From positions 186,001-250,000 of the forward strand of contig NZ_ACZN01000014.1 of the NCBI RefSeq assembly GCF_000176135.1: DNA of 64,000 nt, given 5' to 3'. A model generated the notes under the pieces. The model was given only the letters and a program-made list of their open reading frames with translations. It was not told the origin of the DNA and did not search any database. The translations under genes were made by a program, and so were the position numbers. This document shows, one piece after another, positions 42,460-51,734 of the stretch (position 1 is the first letter of the stretch; every line of letters begins with the position of its first letter). The DNA is from Vibrio coralliilyticus ATCC BAA-450. GTDB taxonomy: Bacteria; Pseudomonadota; Gammaproteobacteria; Enterobacterales; Vibrionaceae.

Positions 42460-43286
42460 TGAACCCGGCACAGCGAGTCGCGATAGGTCTGATCTTCTCT
42501 GTGGCGTCCGGCCTGGCTCAGTCGAAGGATTGCCGTGAGAACCATCCGACCGAGCTTGTCTCAGCCGTCTACCCGACGGCTGAGGTGTTACCTGAAAACC
42601 TATTGAGGTTTTACGTCTACTTTGAAAAGCCAATGAACACGGCCAATGCGTTGTCACACGTGTACCTGACCGATGCCTCTGGCACTCAACTGGACGGCGC
42701 CTTCATTGAAAACAAAGTCGATCTTTGGAGCCCTGATAGAACAAGACTGACCCTGCTGTTTGATCCCGGCCGGGTCAAAACTGGGTTGATCGCGCACAAT
42801 ACCCTAGGGCGGGCCCTTGAAGCGGGCGAAACGTATCATTTAGTGGTCGAGGCTGGTGACATGAGTGCGTCGGGCTGCGCCTCGACGTTCGTCAAAACCT
42901 TCAGCGTGAGCGAAGCCCACTTCATCAGGCCTGCGGTGTCCGATTGGACCATCAGCTCGCCTCAAACCGGGACAACCATGCCCGTCACCATGGATTTCCC
43001 GTCGCCGATTGACCACACCTCATTAGCGTTTCGAATCAGGATCAAAGACAGTCGGGGCCAACCGGTTTCGGGCGCCATTGATGTCCGAGTGCGTGAATCC
43101 CAGTGGCTGTTTAGCCCCACAACCTCTTGGCAAGCGAGCGAGTCTTACTCGGTGTTTGTCGATCCGATCCTGGAGGATATTGTGGGCAACCGGCCCACCG
43201 GTCTTTTTGATCAGCCGTCTCTCATTGACGCGTCCCTGGGGCAAAATCAGCCTATCCAGATCCCGATCAAGCTAAGTGAAGATTAG
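42459..43286 (+). CDS. exported protein with Ig-like (Big_5/SbsA-type) domains
   Basis: 275 aa. Signal peptide MNPAQRVAIGLIFSVASGLAQS. The following segment RFYVYFEKPMNTANALSHVYLTDASG matches the SbsA/Big_5 pattern F-S-x-x-M-x-hydrophobic, with a second repeat at VTMDFPSPIDHTSLAFRIRIKDSRG. Cell-surface or periplasmic. It is coupled to the propeller-like gene upstream. A decayed copy of its last 60 codons is found at 46423-46560. Confidence 0.75.
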   Translation: MNPAQRVAIGLIFSVASGLAQSKDCRENHPTELVSAVYPTAEVLPENLLRFYVYFEKPMNTANALSHVYLTDASGTQLDGAFIENKVDLWSPDRTRLTLLFDPGRVKTGLIAHNTLGRALEAGETYHLVVEAGDMSASGCASTFVKTFSVSEAHFIRPAVSDWTISSPQTGTTMPVTMDFPSPIDHTSLAFRIRIKDSRGQPVSGAIDVRVRESQWLFSPTTSWQASESYSVFVDPILEDIVGNRPTGLFDQPSLIDASLGQNQPIQIPIKLSED

Positions 43287-43360
43287 GCAGGGGGAGAACT
43301 AAGCCCGAGATACCACCAGCAAGGTCGACCTTTGCCTGTTGCTGCGTGGGCGGCATCAAG
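43128..43360 (+). repeat. left copy of a duplicated gene junction
   Basis: The last part of the exported protein gene plus about 75 bp beyond it (GGCAGGGGGAGAAC to GCGTGGGCGGC) recurs at 46423-46640. The duplicated DNA beyond the stop includes the C-terminal codons of the GST gene. The two copies bracket the hip/GGDEF/LysE insertion. Confidence 0.8.
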
Positions 43361-43435
43361 GGAAGTGTTGAAGCGATAAACAAAGTCATAGGACTAGATA
43401 GACTTGTTAGAGGATAACGGGTAGTCATAGGTGCG

Positions 43436-43480
43436 CTGTTGATCCTCATGCTGATTGGATCAACAACGCCCAATGAACCA
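43436..43480. other. palindrome and IS-like terminus near the hip genes
   Basis: TGTTGATCC and GGATCAACA form a 9-bp inverted repeat, followed by ACGCCC. The reverse complement of GGATCAACAACGCCC resembles the GGGCGTTGTTGATC word at 13450. It may mark an excised insertion element. Confidence 0.35.
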
Positions 43481-43550
43481 TAAGTGAGTTATAGTGAACT
43501 TATAGCTAGTGACGAACCTAACAATGATAAAAGTACATTAAAAGGCACTT

Positions 43551-43886
43551 ATGAAAAAAGGTAAGAGGGTAAAGGCTCAACCTATGCCTGATTTGAATAC
43601 CGAGTTCAGTATGGAAACGCTGGGGAGCGCCATTCGCTCAAAGCGCAACGACAGAGGCTGGCGTATTGATGATCTCGCTTCAAAAGCCCATCTATCTCGT
43701 CGGACAATCATGAAGGTAGAAAAAGGTGACACCAGCGTCACCTTTGCCAATGTACTCGTCCTCATGGCTCTCTTAGGGCTGTCATTACGCCTCATCGACT
43801 TACACGTATGGCTTCGTCCACATAGTCAACTCATCGCTCAAGATGACAACAGCGTGACAAGCAATGAGGACGGTTGGTATGAGTAA
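43551..43886 (+). CDS. HipB-like XRE-family antitoxin/regulator
   Basis: 111 aa. HTH domain: LGSAIRSKRNDRGWRIDDLASKAHLSRRTIMKVEKGDTSVTFANVLVLMALLG, a typical XRE fold. Likely an antitoxin-type repressor. The direct repeats TTATAG at 43487-43505, upstream of the start, are possible operator half-sites. It overlaps the hipA-like gene by 8 bp, as in hipBA. Since hipA is broken, it may now be a lone regulator. Confidence 0.85.
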   Translation: MKKGKRVKAQPMPDLNTEFSMETLGSAIRSKRNDRGWRIDDLASKAHLSRRTIMKVEKGDTSVTFANVLVLMALLGLSLRLIDLHVWLRPHSQLIAQDDNSVTSNEDGWYE

Positions 43887-44376
43887 GTTACGACAGTTAG
43901 ACGTGTTTATCGGTACGAATACCAAAATTGGTCGTTTGATTCTTCCTGTTGGAACTAAAACTGAGTTCTCATTCATCTATGAAGAGGATTGGAAACACAC
44001 TGGTTTCCCGATTTCGCCACATATCCCTTTCGATGATCAGTCTTCCCCAGTATTTTGCTATGTCGATTGTCGATTGGGAAAGCGAAGACTTTCAAAACCC
44101 GCCGAAAGGGAACTTCCAATGCCCTATCACCAGCTATGGCTTAGCTGAGTTTGGCACACTGCTGGGCTTTTCCGGCCCCAAAATGGCTTCCATACTGGTA
44201 GAAACCGTTGGGCGATAAAGAATGCTGTGAAGGAAACGATTAGACTTACCGAAGCTCAAGGAATCGATAAGGGAGAGCGGGAACACATAGAACTCTGTGC
44301 CTCACTCATCCGAACAGAATGTGATCATTTGTTAGCGCAAGCCGACAGTGTGCCAGAAATGAGTGAGCTGGTTTAA
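43879..44376 (+). pseudogene. hipA-like kinase remnant
   Basis: From ATG 43879: KLRQLDVFIGTNTKIGRLILPVGTKTEFSFIYEEDWKHTGFPISPHIPFD, the HipA N-subdomain 1 region. The first frame ends at 44148. Text in the next frame to 44218 (NPPKGNF, then YGLAEFGTLLGFSGPKMASIL) and a third stretch to 44376 (RLTEAQGIDKGEREHIELC, then RTECDHLLAQA) resembles further pieces, but the kinase core is missing. So the toxin is destroyed by frameshifts and a deletion. Confidence 0.75.
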
Positions 44377-44447
44377 AGGCAAATACCGAGGTCTTTGATG
44401 TTCATCAAGCTAAATACGTCGCCAACATCGTATCTAGCCAATTCACT

Positions 44448-45560
44448 TTATTCATTCGCAGACTTGTTCGCATTGACTGACACCAGCTTTGTATCCGCTG
44501 AAGTTTTGTCCTTCCTTTTATCAAGATACATATTCTTGTCGGCTTTAGATAGAGCGGAATCAATGGAGATGTAATCATTAGGTCCTGTTTGGCATACACC
44601 TATACTTAAAGATATATCATTTCTAATGGAATGCAGCTGTTTCCATAGTCTGGGAGCATAGTTGAAATGCGCATCCTTTTCACTGCAGCTCGGCATTACA
44701 ACGGCGAACTCATCACCTCCCACACGGAAGCACAAATCAATGTTACGAGATATTCCACGAATACTATCTGCTACAGCAACAAGAACGCTATCACCATCTT
44801 CATGGCCATTAACATCATTAAAATGTTTAAAATCATCGATATCAATGTAGACGATGGTCAATGGCTCATTTCGACTTTTAACTTCTAGGAATACAGGTTC
44901 AACTAACTCCACAAACGCCCGTTTATTGTAGAGGTTGGTTAAAGGATCCAATCGCACCATATCTTCCAGGCTTTGCGTCCGTTTTGCCACCAAGGTTTCT
45001 AAGTCTTCAACGTAGTCAAAGTATTTACTTTTTTCGAATTCAATTTCATGCATCATGCTTCGAATATAGGTATCAAACACATAAGACACATCAAAGTCCA
45101 TTAATCTATTCACTATCGTACATAGCCTGTCCGCATTTTGCTTGTCTTCGATATTTCTACAAATAGTCTCGAATATAGTTTCTTTTAAATAGTTGACTGC
45201 TGAGATGTAGAGTTGGGGATCAACGCCGATTCGTTTGTGGACCAAGCCTATTCGTAATCGGTGTTCAACGTAGTCCAGGTTTATTTCTTTGACAAACAAA
45301 TCCATAACGTACTTTCTTTGAGCCTTCATCAATCGTTGCAGTGTCCCAGCGTCACCGATTAAAGACTCAACTTCAGGTATTTTAGTCTGATGATAGTAAA
45401 AGGTGTCGACTAAGCCATCTAACTCACGGCTAATAATGGTATTGAGGCTCCTTATCTCATGTAGGTCAGGCTCTGTCAGTCGAAAAAGAGCTAAACGCTG
45501 CTTTAGTGATGTTTCGGATATCTTTTGTTGCTCAACAAGAGACTTGTCTGTGATTTTCAT
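44448..45560 (-). CDS. globin-coupled diguanylate cyclase
   Basis: About 370 aa. N-terminal sensor globin (LDGLVDTFYYHQTKIPEVESLIG, LRIGLVHKRIGVDPQLYISAV with the likely proximal His), then a helical linker, and a C-terminal GGDEF domain: DPLTNLYNKRAF, VYIDIDDFKHFNDVNGHEDGD and CFRVGGDEFAVVM with an intact active-site GGDEF. It should make cyclic di-GMP in response to oxygen or a haem ligand. Start ATG 45560 (or 45578). It sits in the insertion between the duplicated gene ends, as a single-gene unit. Confidence 0.9.
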   Translation of the reverse strand: MKITDKSLVEQQKISETSLKQRLALFRLTEPDLHEIRSLNTIISRELDGLVDTFYYHQTKIPEVESLIGDAGTLQRLMKAQRKYVMDLFVKEINLDYVEHRLRIGLVHKRIGVDPQLYISAVNYLKETIFETICRNIEDKQNADRLCTIVNRLMDFDVSYVFDTYIRSMMHEIEFEKSKYFDYVEDLETLVAKRTQSLEDMVRLDPLTNLYNKRAFVELVEPVFLEVKSRNEPLTIVYIDIDDFKHFNDVNGHEDGDSVLVAVADSIRGISRNIDLCFRVGGDEFAVVMPSCSEKDAHFNYAPRLWKQLHSIRNDISLSIGVCQTGPNDYISIDSALSKADKNMYLDKRKDKTSADTKLVSVNANKSANE

Positions 45561-46047
45561 ACCCAATTTCCTAGCCATATACTACTTTCGTTATCTTTAT
45601 TCCAAAATTGTAGTAGAAAAGCGCTATAACAAAAGGGCGGGTTGGGTTCGGAAACGTCAGATTTTCCTCGTGGTACGTGTCGAGAAGCCAGAGAGTACCT
45701 AAGGGAAAATGGCAAGGCGTTAGTTCACCATGATGTTCAGAGAAGTAGAATGAATGCTCAACTTCGGAATGTGATTAAAGATGTTCTAACTCAGAAAGGG
45801 CATACGCTGATCACGGGTATGAAAAGCCGCTATCCGTCCTTCTCGCGATCGGTACCGCCCTTACGTTTTTCGTTCTAGCAAAGATCTGAATAGCTTTAGC
45901 TCTACGCACGCTATGCGTACCGTGATTGTCCGCATTCAATCCAAGTTTTACAGCTTAGTTCTTGATGATAAAACGAATGAGTCGCTGATAGGATGTCCTT
46001 TGGGATGACCAATTGCATATCCACTTATCTGCGCATCAGAATGACTC
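45561..46047. other. gap with unrecognised open stretch
   Basis: A plus-strand open stretch 45642-45878 (78 codons) has no recognisable domain and a poor start. The rest includes an unassigned region (45880-46000) that could be the remains of a transposase, but I cannot name it. Confidence 0.4.
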
Positions 46048-46420
46048 TTAAGAGATAGCCAGTCTTGTCAATGTTATGTATAAGGCTAGGGAAATAAGAA
46101 TGCCTCCCGCACATTGATAGACACGCTTGGATAGCTGATCACTTTCATTTAATCGCTTTCCAGTGGCGCTAGCAAAGAATACCAGTGGCGACTCAACCAG
46201 AATCATAATGATGACTAGTATCACCCCTAGTAACAGCATTTGTTCGCTAATCTGCCCTGAGTCTCTAGAGATAAACTGAGGGAAGAAAGACAGAGTGAAA
46301 ATGATAGCTTTGGGATTCAGCAGGTTAGTTATTACCCCTTGCATATAAACTTTTTTCAGTGTGCGCTGAGGAACTTTGTCGAGTGATGAGATTGCCCCAT
46401 AATGAGTAAAAATGCTTTAA
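46048..46420 (-). pseudogene. LysE/RhtB-family exporter, C-terminal fragment
   Basis: The frame is open from about 46420 down to the stop at 46048. The motif MQGVITNLLNPKAIIFTLSFFPQFIS is the conserved NPK region of LysE/RhtB exporters, followed by two membrane helices. The N-terminal half (first three helices) is missing, and the fragment abuts the duplicated gene end at 46423. Confidence 0.8.
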
Positions 46421-46422
46421 CT

Positions 46423-46640
46423 CTTGGCAAGCGAGCGAGTCTTATTTGGTGCTTGTAGAACCTGGAGGATATTGTGGGCAACCGGCCCACCGATCTTATT
46501 GAAGCGTCTCTGGGGCAAAATCAGCCTACCCCGATCAGGCTAAGTGAAGACTAGGCAGGGGAGACCTAAGCCTGAGACACCACGAGCAAGGTCGACCTTC
46601 GTTAGCTGTCGACCTTTGCCTGTCGCAGCGTGGGCGGCTT
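46423..46640 (+). repeat. right copy of duplicated gene junction (decayed)
   Basis: CTCTTGGCAAGCGAGCGAGT to GAAGACTAGGCAGG matches the 3' end of the exported-protein gene (43128-43290) with several indels. It is followed by the same downstream segment, reaching into the GST 3' end. Confidence 0.8.
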
Positions 46641-47258
46641 GGGCTGGCGAAGTCCCACGTCGGATAAGGTCATGGGGACAAAGCCGGGTAAGGCTTCGAT
46701 TCGCGCAAGCCAACCGGTGAGGGCCGGGTAGTCTTGCAAATCCATGCCGGCTTCAGGCGCGAGCTTGGTGTAGGTGTACAAGGCCAGATCGGCCAGCGTG
46801 GGTGTCGGCCCCACCAGCCACTGCCGGCCAGCGAGGTATCCCTCAAGTTGTGTCAGCACCGTGAGCGCATCTTGCCTGAGGCTGTCATCCTTAATGGGGC
46901 GATGAAACACATTGGCGGCGCGCAGCTTGGCCAGAGAGCCGGCCAATCGATGCGCCGCCAGAGACAGGAACTGCTCAATGTGGGCGCGCTTGATCGGGCA
47001 GGGCGGCAGCCATTGCTGCTGCGTATCGTAGACACTGGCCAAGTACACCAAAATCGCGTTGGAATCTGCAATTACGGTCTCCCCGTCCACCAGCACCGGA
47101 ATTTGACCAAAGGGATTGAGGGCCAAAAAGGCCGGTTGCCGATGTTCGCCTGCCGGCAAATCCACGGGGACGAGGGTGAACTCCACATCGAGGAAGCTTA
47201 GCAGCAGATGGGCGCGGTGAGCGTGTCCAGACAGAGGATGCCAATAGAGTGTCAACAT
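46602..47258 (-). CDS. glutathione S-transferase family protein
   Basis: 218 aa. N-domain: LTLYWHPLSGHAHRAHLLLSFL with Ser/His near the catalytic position, NPFGQIPVL with cis-Pro, and IADSNAILVYL for glutathione binding. C-domain with ADLALYTYTKLAPEAG, the capping motif. ATG 47258. Divergent from the LysR gene at 47362 (104-bp gap), its likely regulator. Substrate unknown. Confidence 0.9.
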   Translation of the reverse strand: MLTLYWHPLSGHAHRAHLLLSFLDVEFTLVPVDLPAGEHRQPAFLALNPFGQIPVLVDGETVIADSNAILVYLASVYDTQQQWLPPCPIKRAHIEQFLSLAAHRLAGSLAKLRAANVFHRPIKDDSLRQDALTVLTQLEGYLAGRQWLVGPTPTLADLALYTYTKLAPEAGMDLQDYPALTGWLARIEALPGFVPMTLSDVGLRQPKPPTLRQAKVDS

Positions 47259-47361
47259 AGTACGGTTCCTTAATCATCAAATCGACGCCATTAAAGAACA
47301 CTTTGCACCGAAGAAAAACCGCACTACCATGGAATGATATTTTCTACTACGTTGATAATCT

Positions 47362-48228
47362 ATGGATACTATTGATGGCATGAGAACAGTGGTGGCGGTG
47401 ATTGAAACTGGCTCTTTTACGGCTGCCGCCGAACGTCTGGGCCTGTCCAAATCCCTGACGTCCAAATACGTTAATCAGGTGGAGGCGCAGCTCGGTGTGA
47501 CACTGTTTCATCGCACCACCCGTAAATTGTCCGTCAGTCCACCCGGTTGGCACTACTATCGCCAAGCGCAGCAGGTCTTGGCGCAGTTTGACAAGCTATA
47601 CAGCCAGCTTGATGCTCACAACCAAACCGCATCGGGGCCACTTCGCGTGACGGCGTCACAAGGTTTCGCCGAAGAGCTGCTCAGTCCGCTAATTCCCGCG
47701 TTTCACGCCCAATACCCAGAGATCCAGATTGACTTGCTGGTGACCAATCAAAAGCTCGACTTGGTGGAGCACGGGATCGACATTGCCTTTCGCGCCAGTA
47801 CGCTTGATGATTCCGGTTTGCATTACCGCCCACTGATGTCGCTCAGCAGCGCCGCCTACGCCGCGCCCGAGCTCGCCGAGCAGTACGTCGACAGGCCAGA
47901 GGCGCTGCCATGCCTGATTGACAGCAACCTACATCCCACCGCGCGCTGGCCCGTGTCGAACACATCGCAGCGCAGCCGTGCCGTCAAGACAGTGTTCAAA
48001 AGCAATAGCCCTCGGCTCATTCGGCAGTTGACCCTGGCTGGTATGGGGGCCAGCTATCAACCGGATGTTCTGGCGGCGCCTTATGTTCAGCGAGGAGAAC
48101 TACAAAAACTCGACGAGGATTTCTCAGCCATGACGTTTCCGCTGGCGGCCCTGTACCGCGGCGGCGAGTATCAACCCGAACGGGTCAGGGTCTTTATTGA
48201 TTTTGTGGCGCAACAATTCGGGACGTGA
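47362..48228 (+). CDS. LysR-family regulator
   Basis: 288 aa. HTH: MDTIDGMRTVVAVIETGSFTAAAERLGLSKSLTSKYVNQVEAQLGVTLFHRTTRKLSVSPPG. Effector domain: GPLRVTASQGFAEELLSPLIPAF, IDIAFRASTLDDSGLHYRPL. Same subfamily as the other LysR regulators in this window. It is divergent from the GST gene. Confidence 0.9.
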   Translation: MDTIDGMRTVVAVIETGSFTAAAERLGLSKSLTSKYVNQVEAQLGVTLFHRTTRKLSVSPPGWHYYRQAQQVLAQFDKLYSQLDAHNQTASGPLRVTASQGFAEELLSPLIPAFHAQYPEIQIDLLVTNQKLDLVEHGIDIAFRASTLDDSGLHYRPLMSLSSAAYAAPELAEQYVDRPEALPCLIDSNLHPTARWPVSNTSQRSRAVKTVFKSNSPRLIRQLTLAGMGASYQPDVLAAPYVQRGELQKLDEDFSAMTFPLAALYRGGEYQPERVRVFIDFVAQQFGT

Positions 48229-48328
48229 GGAGGGGCCGCGTAACACTTCTGAGGAGCTAAGATTGAAACGGGGCGGTACTTGCTTTTATAGTGCAACTTT
48301 ATCCATATCAACCGGTGAAAAAGAGCGC

Positions 48329-49075
48329 ATGGGTAACAAAAAAATAGCGGTTCTGATTGATTCCGACAATACGCCCCACTCAAAACTGGCGGCGATCATT
48401 GAAGAGCTTTCCAGTTTCGGCCACATCGTCGTCAAACGCGCCTATGGTGACTTTTCGTCTGAGCGTTTGAAAAACTGGAAGCAACCCTTGAATGAATTGG
48501 CGATCCAAGCCAAACAGCAGTTTGCCTACACGTCAGGCAAGAACGCCACCGACTCGCTGATGATCATTGATGCGATGGACCTGCTCTATAGCCAACGTTT
48601 TGATGCGTTCGCGCTCATCTCCAGTGACAGCGACTTTACCAGCCTGGCCACTCGGCTACGCGAGTCCGAGATACACGTCATCGGGGTCGGCAAGGCCATG
48701 ACACCGAGCTCGTTTAAAAACGCTTGTGATGATTTCGTGGCCATCGAAAATTTGCAGGGGGCGACGGAGGTGGATGACGCTCAGCGCAGGCCCAACCAAA
48801 ACGCGGAACGGGAGCTGTGGCGCCTCATGCACCAAACGTGGCAAAACTATCGAGATGAAAACGGTTGGGTGAAACTAGGGGAAGCGGGTCAGTACCTGAA
48901 ACGGATCAAGCCAGACTTTGACCCTCGTAATTACGGATTAAAGAAACTGTCGGACTTCTTTGACCAATACCCCACACGCTATAAAACCCGTCACATCAAA
49001 CGGTCGGGGCTGGAGTTTCAGTTGATCACCAAGGCCCGCCAACTCAAGCTCCAAGGGGCCAACGGCCACACGTAA
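48329..49075 (+). CDS. NYN-domain RNase with OST-HTH/LOTUS domain
   Basis: About 248 aa from ATG 48329 (an open frame to 48197 overlaps the LysR end and is ignored). NYN domain: KKIAVLIDSDNTPHSKLAAIIEEL with the catalytic Asp residues, GKNATDSLMIIDAMDLL and FALISSDSDFTSLATRLRE (acidic cluster typical of the PIN-like fold). C-terminal LOTUS/OST-HTH domain: ENGWVKLGEAGQYLKRIKPDFDPRNYGLKKLSDFFDQYP. This LabA/YaiV-like architecture suggests a metal-dependent ribonuclease that binds RNA. Confidence 0.92.
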   Translation: MGNKKIAVLIDSDNTPHSKLAAIIEELSSFGHIVVKRAYGDFSSERLKNWKQPLNELAIQAKQQFAYTSGKNATDSLMIIDAMDLLYSQRFDAFALISSDSDFTSLATRLRESEIHVIGVGKAMTPSSFKNACDDFVAIENLQGATEVDDAQRRPNQNAERELWRLMHQTWQNYRDENGWVKLGEAGQYLKRIKPDFDPRNYGLKKLSDFFDQYPTRYKTRHIKRSGLEFQLITKARQLKLQGANGHT

Positions 49076-49242
49076 CCTTTTGATAAGTCGGGCTTTGGTG
49101 CACACCATCACTGATGAGGAAGGAGGGGGATTTTGTTTTGCATCAGCTTGCTCAAAACAGTAGACGAAGTACAACCAATCCTGACTTCTTAGTGCGACAG
49201 CAAAGGCTTCCATCAGACGCTAGATAGAAGCCTTACAGTGAG

Positions 49243-51222
49243 TTAGTTCTGTTCGACAACGGTGATAGTTTTACTGGCGCTGTCGAAAGACACCCGATAA
49301 GTCTTGTAGTCACTGACTACATAGTCTGAGCTTGGATAAGCATCCGTCCAACTGCCATTGTCAATCTTAAAGCGTGCGGGACTCTCTTCACCATTAAATG
49401 ACTGGATCGTAAAGTATTGTTTGGTTGCAGCGTCATAGCTTAGCTGAGTGAGACCCCATTGGTTAGGTGTGCCTCGGAAATACCATACTTCGTTACCTTC
49501 ATTATTACACTGGCTGAGCGGAGCCCAAACATCAGCGAGGTAACAAAATGCCCCTTGAGAGGCGATAAGATCAGCTGTCTGATGACTACCATTGTCGCTA
49601 AAGATAACTTGGGCACTACTTATCTTACTCCCGAAGTCATGGCAGTACACGCCGTTCTTAAGCTCCATTTGAACACCTGGCCAAGTGGCATTATCGATAT
49701 TCGATTCGCTGGCGACGTTCCAATAGTACAGGGTTGGAGAATGGAAGTTATGCTGATTATCAAAACAGATCTCTTGCTCGGTCGCTGGTTTTGGATCTGG
49801 GCCACAGTCTGTACAAGCATCACCCACCACCGCGCCAACATGAATGGCAGCAGCATGATCACCGGCAACAGAGAAATCCGCGTAGCCACCGCTGACGGTG
49901 ATCGTCGATGGGCCTTGAGCTCCCGGCGCGCCAATACACTGCCCCGTCTGCTCATCATAGTTTGCCTCAATGATGTTGCAGTAGACATTATCTGGCAGGC
50001 CAGTGTACAAACGTTGAGATAGAGCGCTACCATAGCGTTTGTTGATCACCACATAACCGAGACCACCGCGGCCGAACGCGATTTGATCGTTTCCGTTTTG
50101 CCACCAATCGGTGACTGTCCACTCTGAGGCGGTATGGTTTCTGAATGAGACCATGTTGGCGATGCCGCGCCATTGGTGCTCACACACCCAACTGCCGCCG
50201 TCAAAACCACACGCATCACCTGTGTGAACACCGTTGCTCGGTGGCCCTGCATCGAAGTCACCACCAAAGAAATAACCCGACATGATTTTTGGATATCCAT
50301 ATGGGTACGCTAGGGTAAAGATATTGGCGAGATTATAACCATTCCCTGAGACACCATGCCAGATGGGTCCATTAGGGTTGTGTCTCTCTTCGTCATGATT
50401 GGTCACGAACGTTACGGCATCGCTACTCGAAAGTTCGAGCTCGTGGCCGATGTTGCGAAGGCTCGCAATATCACTGTTTCTAAATGCAGGCCCCACACGT
50501 CGAGCGTAATCAAACTCAGTGACATCACCGATATGCTTGTATTCGGAAGGCTTGACCGGCTCTGAATAAGCCCCAATGACTTCTTGGAAGATATAAGGAT
50601 TGCCGTTAAGTTTATTTTTGATCGCCTCAATATCGCCAGCAGGGATATGTTTGGCGGCATCAATACGGAAACCAGCGACCCCCATGCTGATCGCATCATT
50701 CATGTAGTCAGCGATCTTTTGGCGCACATACTCAGACTCAGTTTTTAGATCATTGAGCCCAACTAGGTCACAGTTTTGCACCTGCCAGCGGTTTCCATAA
50801 TCAATCTCTTTACTGGTGCACGTGTGGAAGTCATTACTGCCATAAGGCACGTCAGGAAACGAACGGTTCCACGCCGCCATGTGGTTGATGACCGCATCAA
50901 GGTAGATGTCGACACCGGCTGCTTTACATCGCTGAACCATGCTTTGAAACTGGGCTCTATCACCACTTCGACTGTCAAACGTATAACTGACAGGTTGATA
51001 GCGTGTCCACCACTGGTTGCCAGAGATGGTTTTATTCGGTGGCGAAACTTGTACTGCCGCGAAGCCTTTCGGCCCGAGAAAGGTTTCACATTCAGTCGCA
51101 ATATCTTCCCACCCCCATTCAAATAGGTGTACAAAAGCCGTTTTCGGGGTGGCCGCGTGTGCGACAGTGCTGACAGCTAGACCAGAGCTTACAGCGAGCG
51201 CAATTAACGTTGTTCTTTTCAT
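49243..51222 (-). CDS. secreted alpha-amylase (GH13), with C-terminal starch-binding-like region
   Basis: About 659 aa. Signal peptide MKRTTLIALAVSSGLAVSTVAHA; ATG 51222 is chosen because GAGAG precedes it. Catalytic domain with the GH13 motifs: DIYLDAVINHM (region I), GFRIDAAKHIP (nucleophile Asp), YIFQEVIGAYS (acid/base Glu) and FVTNHDEERH (third acid). Similar to chloride-dependent, animal-type amylases. C-terminal part: about 190 aa of beta-sheet modules (EICFDNQHNFHSPTLYYWN; NEVWYFRGTPNQWGLTQL), likely carbohydrate-binding. Hydrolyses alpha-1,4 glucans outside the cell. Confidence 0.95.
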   Translation of the reverse strand: MKRTTLIALAVSSGLAVSTVAHAATPKTAFVHLFEWGWEDIATECETFLGPKGFAAVQVSPPNKTISGNQWWTRYQPVSYTFDSRSGDRAQFQSMVQRCKAAGVDIYLDAVINHMAAWNRSFPDVPYGSNDFHTCTSKEIDYGNRWQVQNCDLVGLNDLKTESEYVRQKIADYMNDAISMGVAGFRIDAAKHIPAGDIEAIKNKLNGNPYIFQEVIGAYSEPVKPSEYKHIGDVTEFDYARRVGPAFRNSDIASLRNIGHELELSSSDAVTFVTNHDEERHNPNGPIWHGVSGNGYNLANIFTLAYPYGYPKIMSGYFFGGDFDAGPPSNGVHTGDACGFDGGSWVCEHQWRGIANMVSFRNHTASEWTVTDWWQNGNDQIAFGRGGLGYVVINKRYGSALSQRLYTGLPDNVYCNIIEANYDEQTGQCIGAPGAQGPSTITVSGGYADFSVAGDHAAAIHVGAVVGDACTDCGPDPKPATEQEICFDNQHNFHSPTLYYWNVASESNIDNATWPGVQMELKNGVYCHDFGSKISSAQVIFSDNGSHQTADLIASQGAFCYLADVWAPLSQCNNEGNEVWYFRGTPNQWGLTQLSYDAATKQYFTIQSFNGEESPARFKIDNGSWTDAYPSSDYVVSDYKTYRVSFDSASKTITVVEQN

Positions 51223-51734
51223 CGATCTCTCATTCATAAAGTTAGACACAGGCTGTTGAATACACTGCACTTTGTAATATGGCCACTCCATCGGGGGTCG
51301 GTGTGCGCTTGGTTTGTTAGCGTTGCAGAGGTAAGGAACGTCAGACACAGAGGAGATGCCTCCTTATTCAACAGCGCACTTAATGTCGCACAAATAATAA
51401 CCAACATGAATTTGTCTTGGTTATATCTTTAAGACCCATCACTAATGGTGTGGGTATGTGAGAGTGCGGTTAGATCCGGCTCACTTAATGTGGCGAAATA
51501 ATGAGCACAACCGTGCCTTAGTAGAGTGCTAAGCATGAACCGCGAAAAGACATGAGGTCAGGTCAGCAGAACCTACCACTATAGAACTGACGGAGTCCCC
51601 CTTTCTTCTTGTCCTTTCTGTATCTTGTCGTTGAGCGAGAGTGGTTAAAATATTGGCATCATAAGGGGCTCTTAAATACTAATCGAGCTTTGTATTAGTC
51701 ATTATAACTATTTTCTGTATCAATATTAGTGCCA
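51223..51734. other. gap between amylase and effector module
   Basis: Holds the amylase promoter on the minus strand and probably the effector promoter on the plus strand. No ORF with support, no clear terminator or MalT-type box set was found. Confidence 0.4.

Noticed and set aside
45642..45878. 78-codon plus frame near the GGDEF gene, considered as a transposase fragment
   Set aside because: No transposase motif could be recognised.
46734..47201. 155-codon plus frame opposite the GST gene
   Set aside because: Antisense shadow: the minus strand encodes a clear GST with cis-Pro loop.
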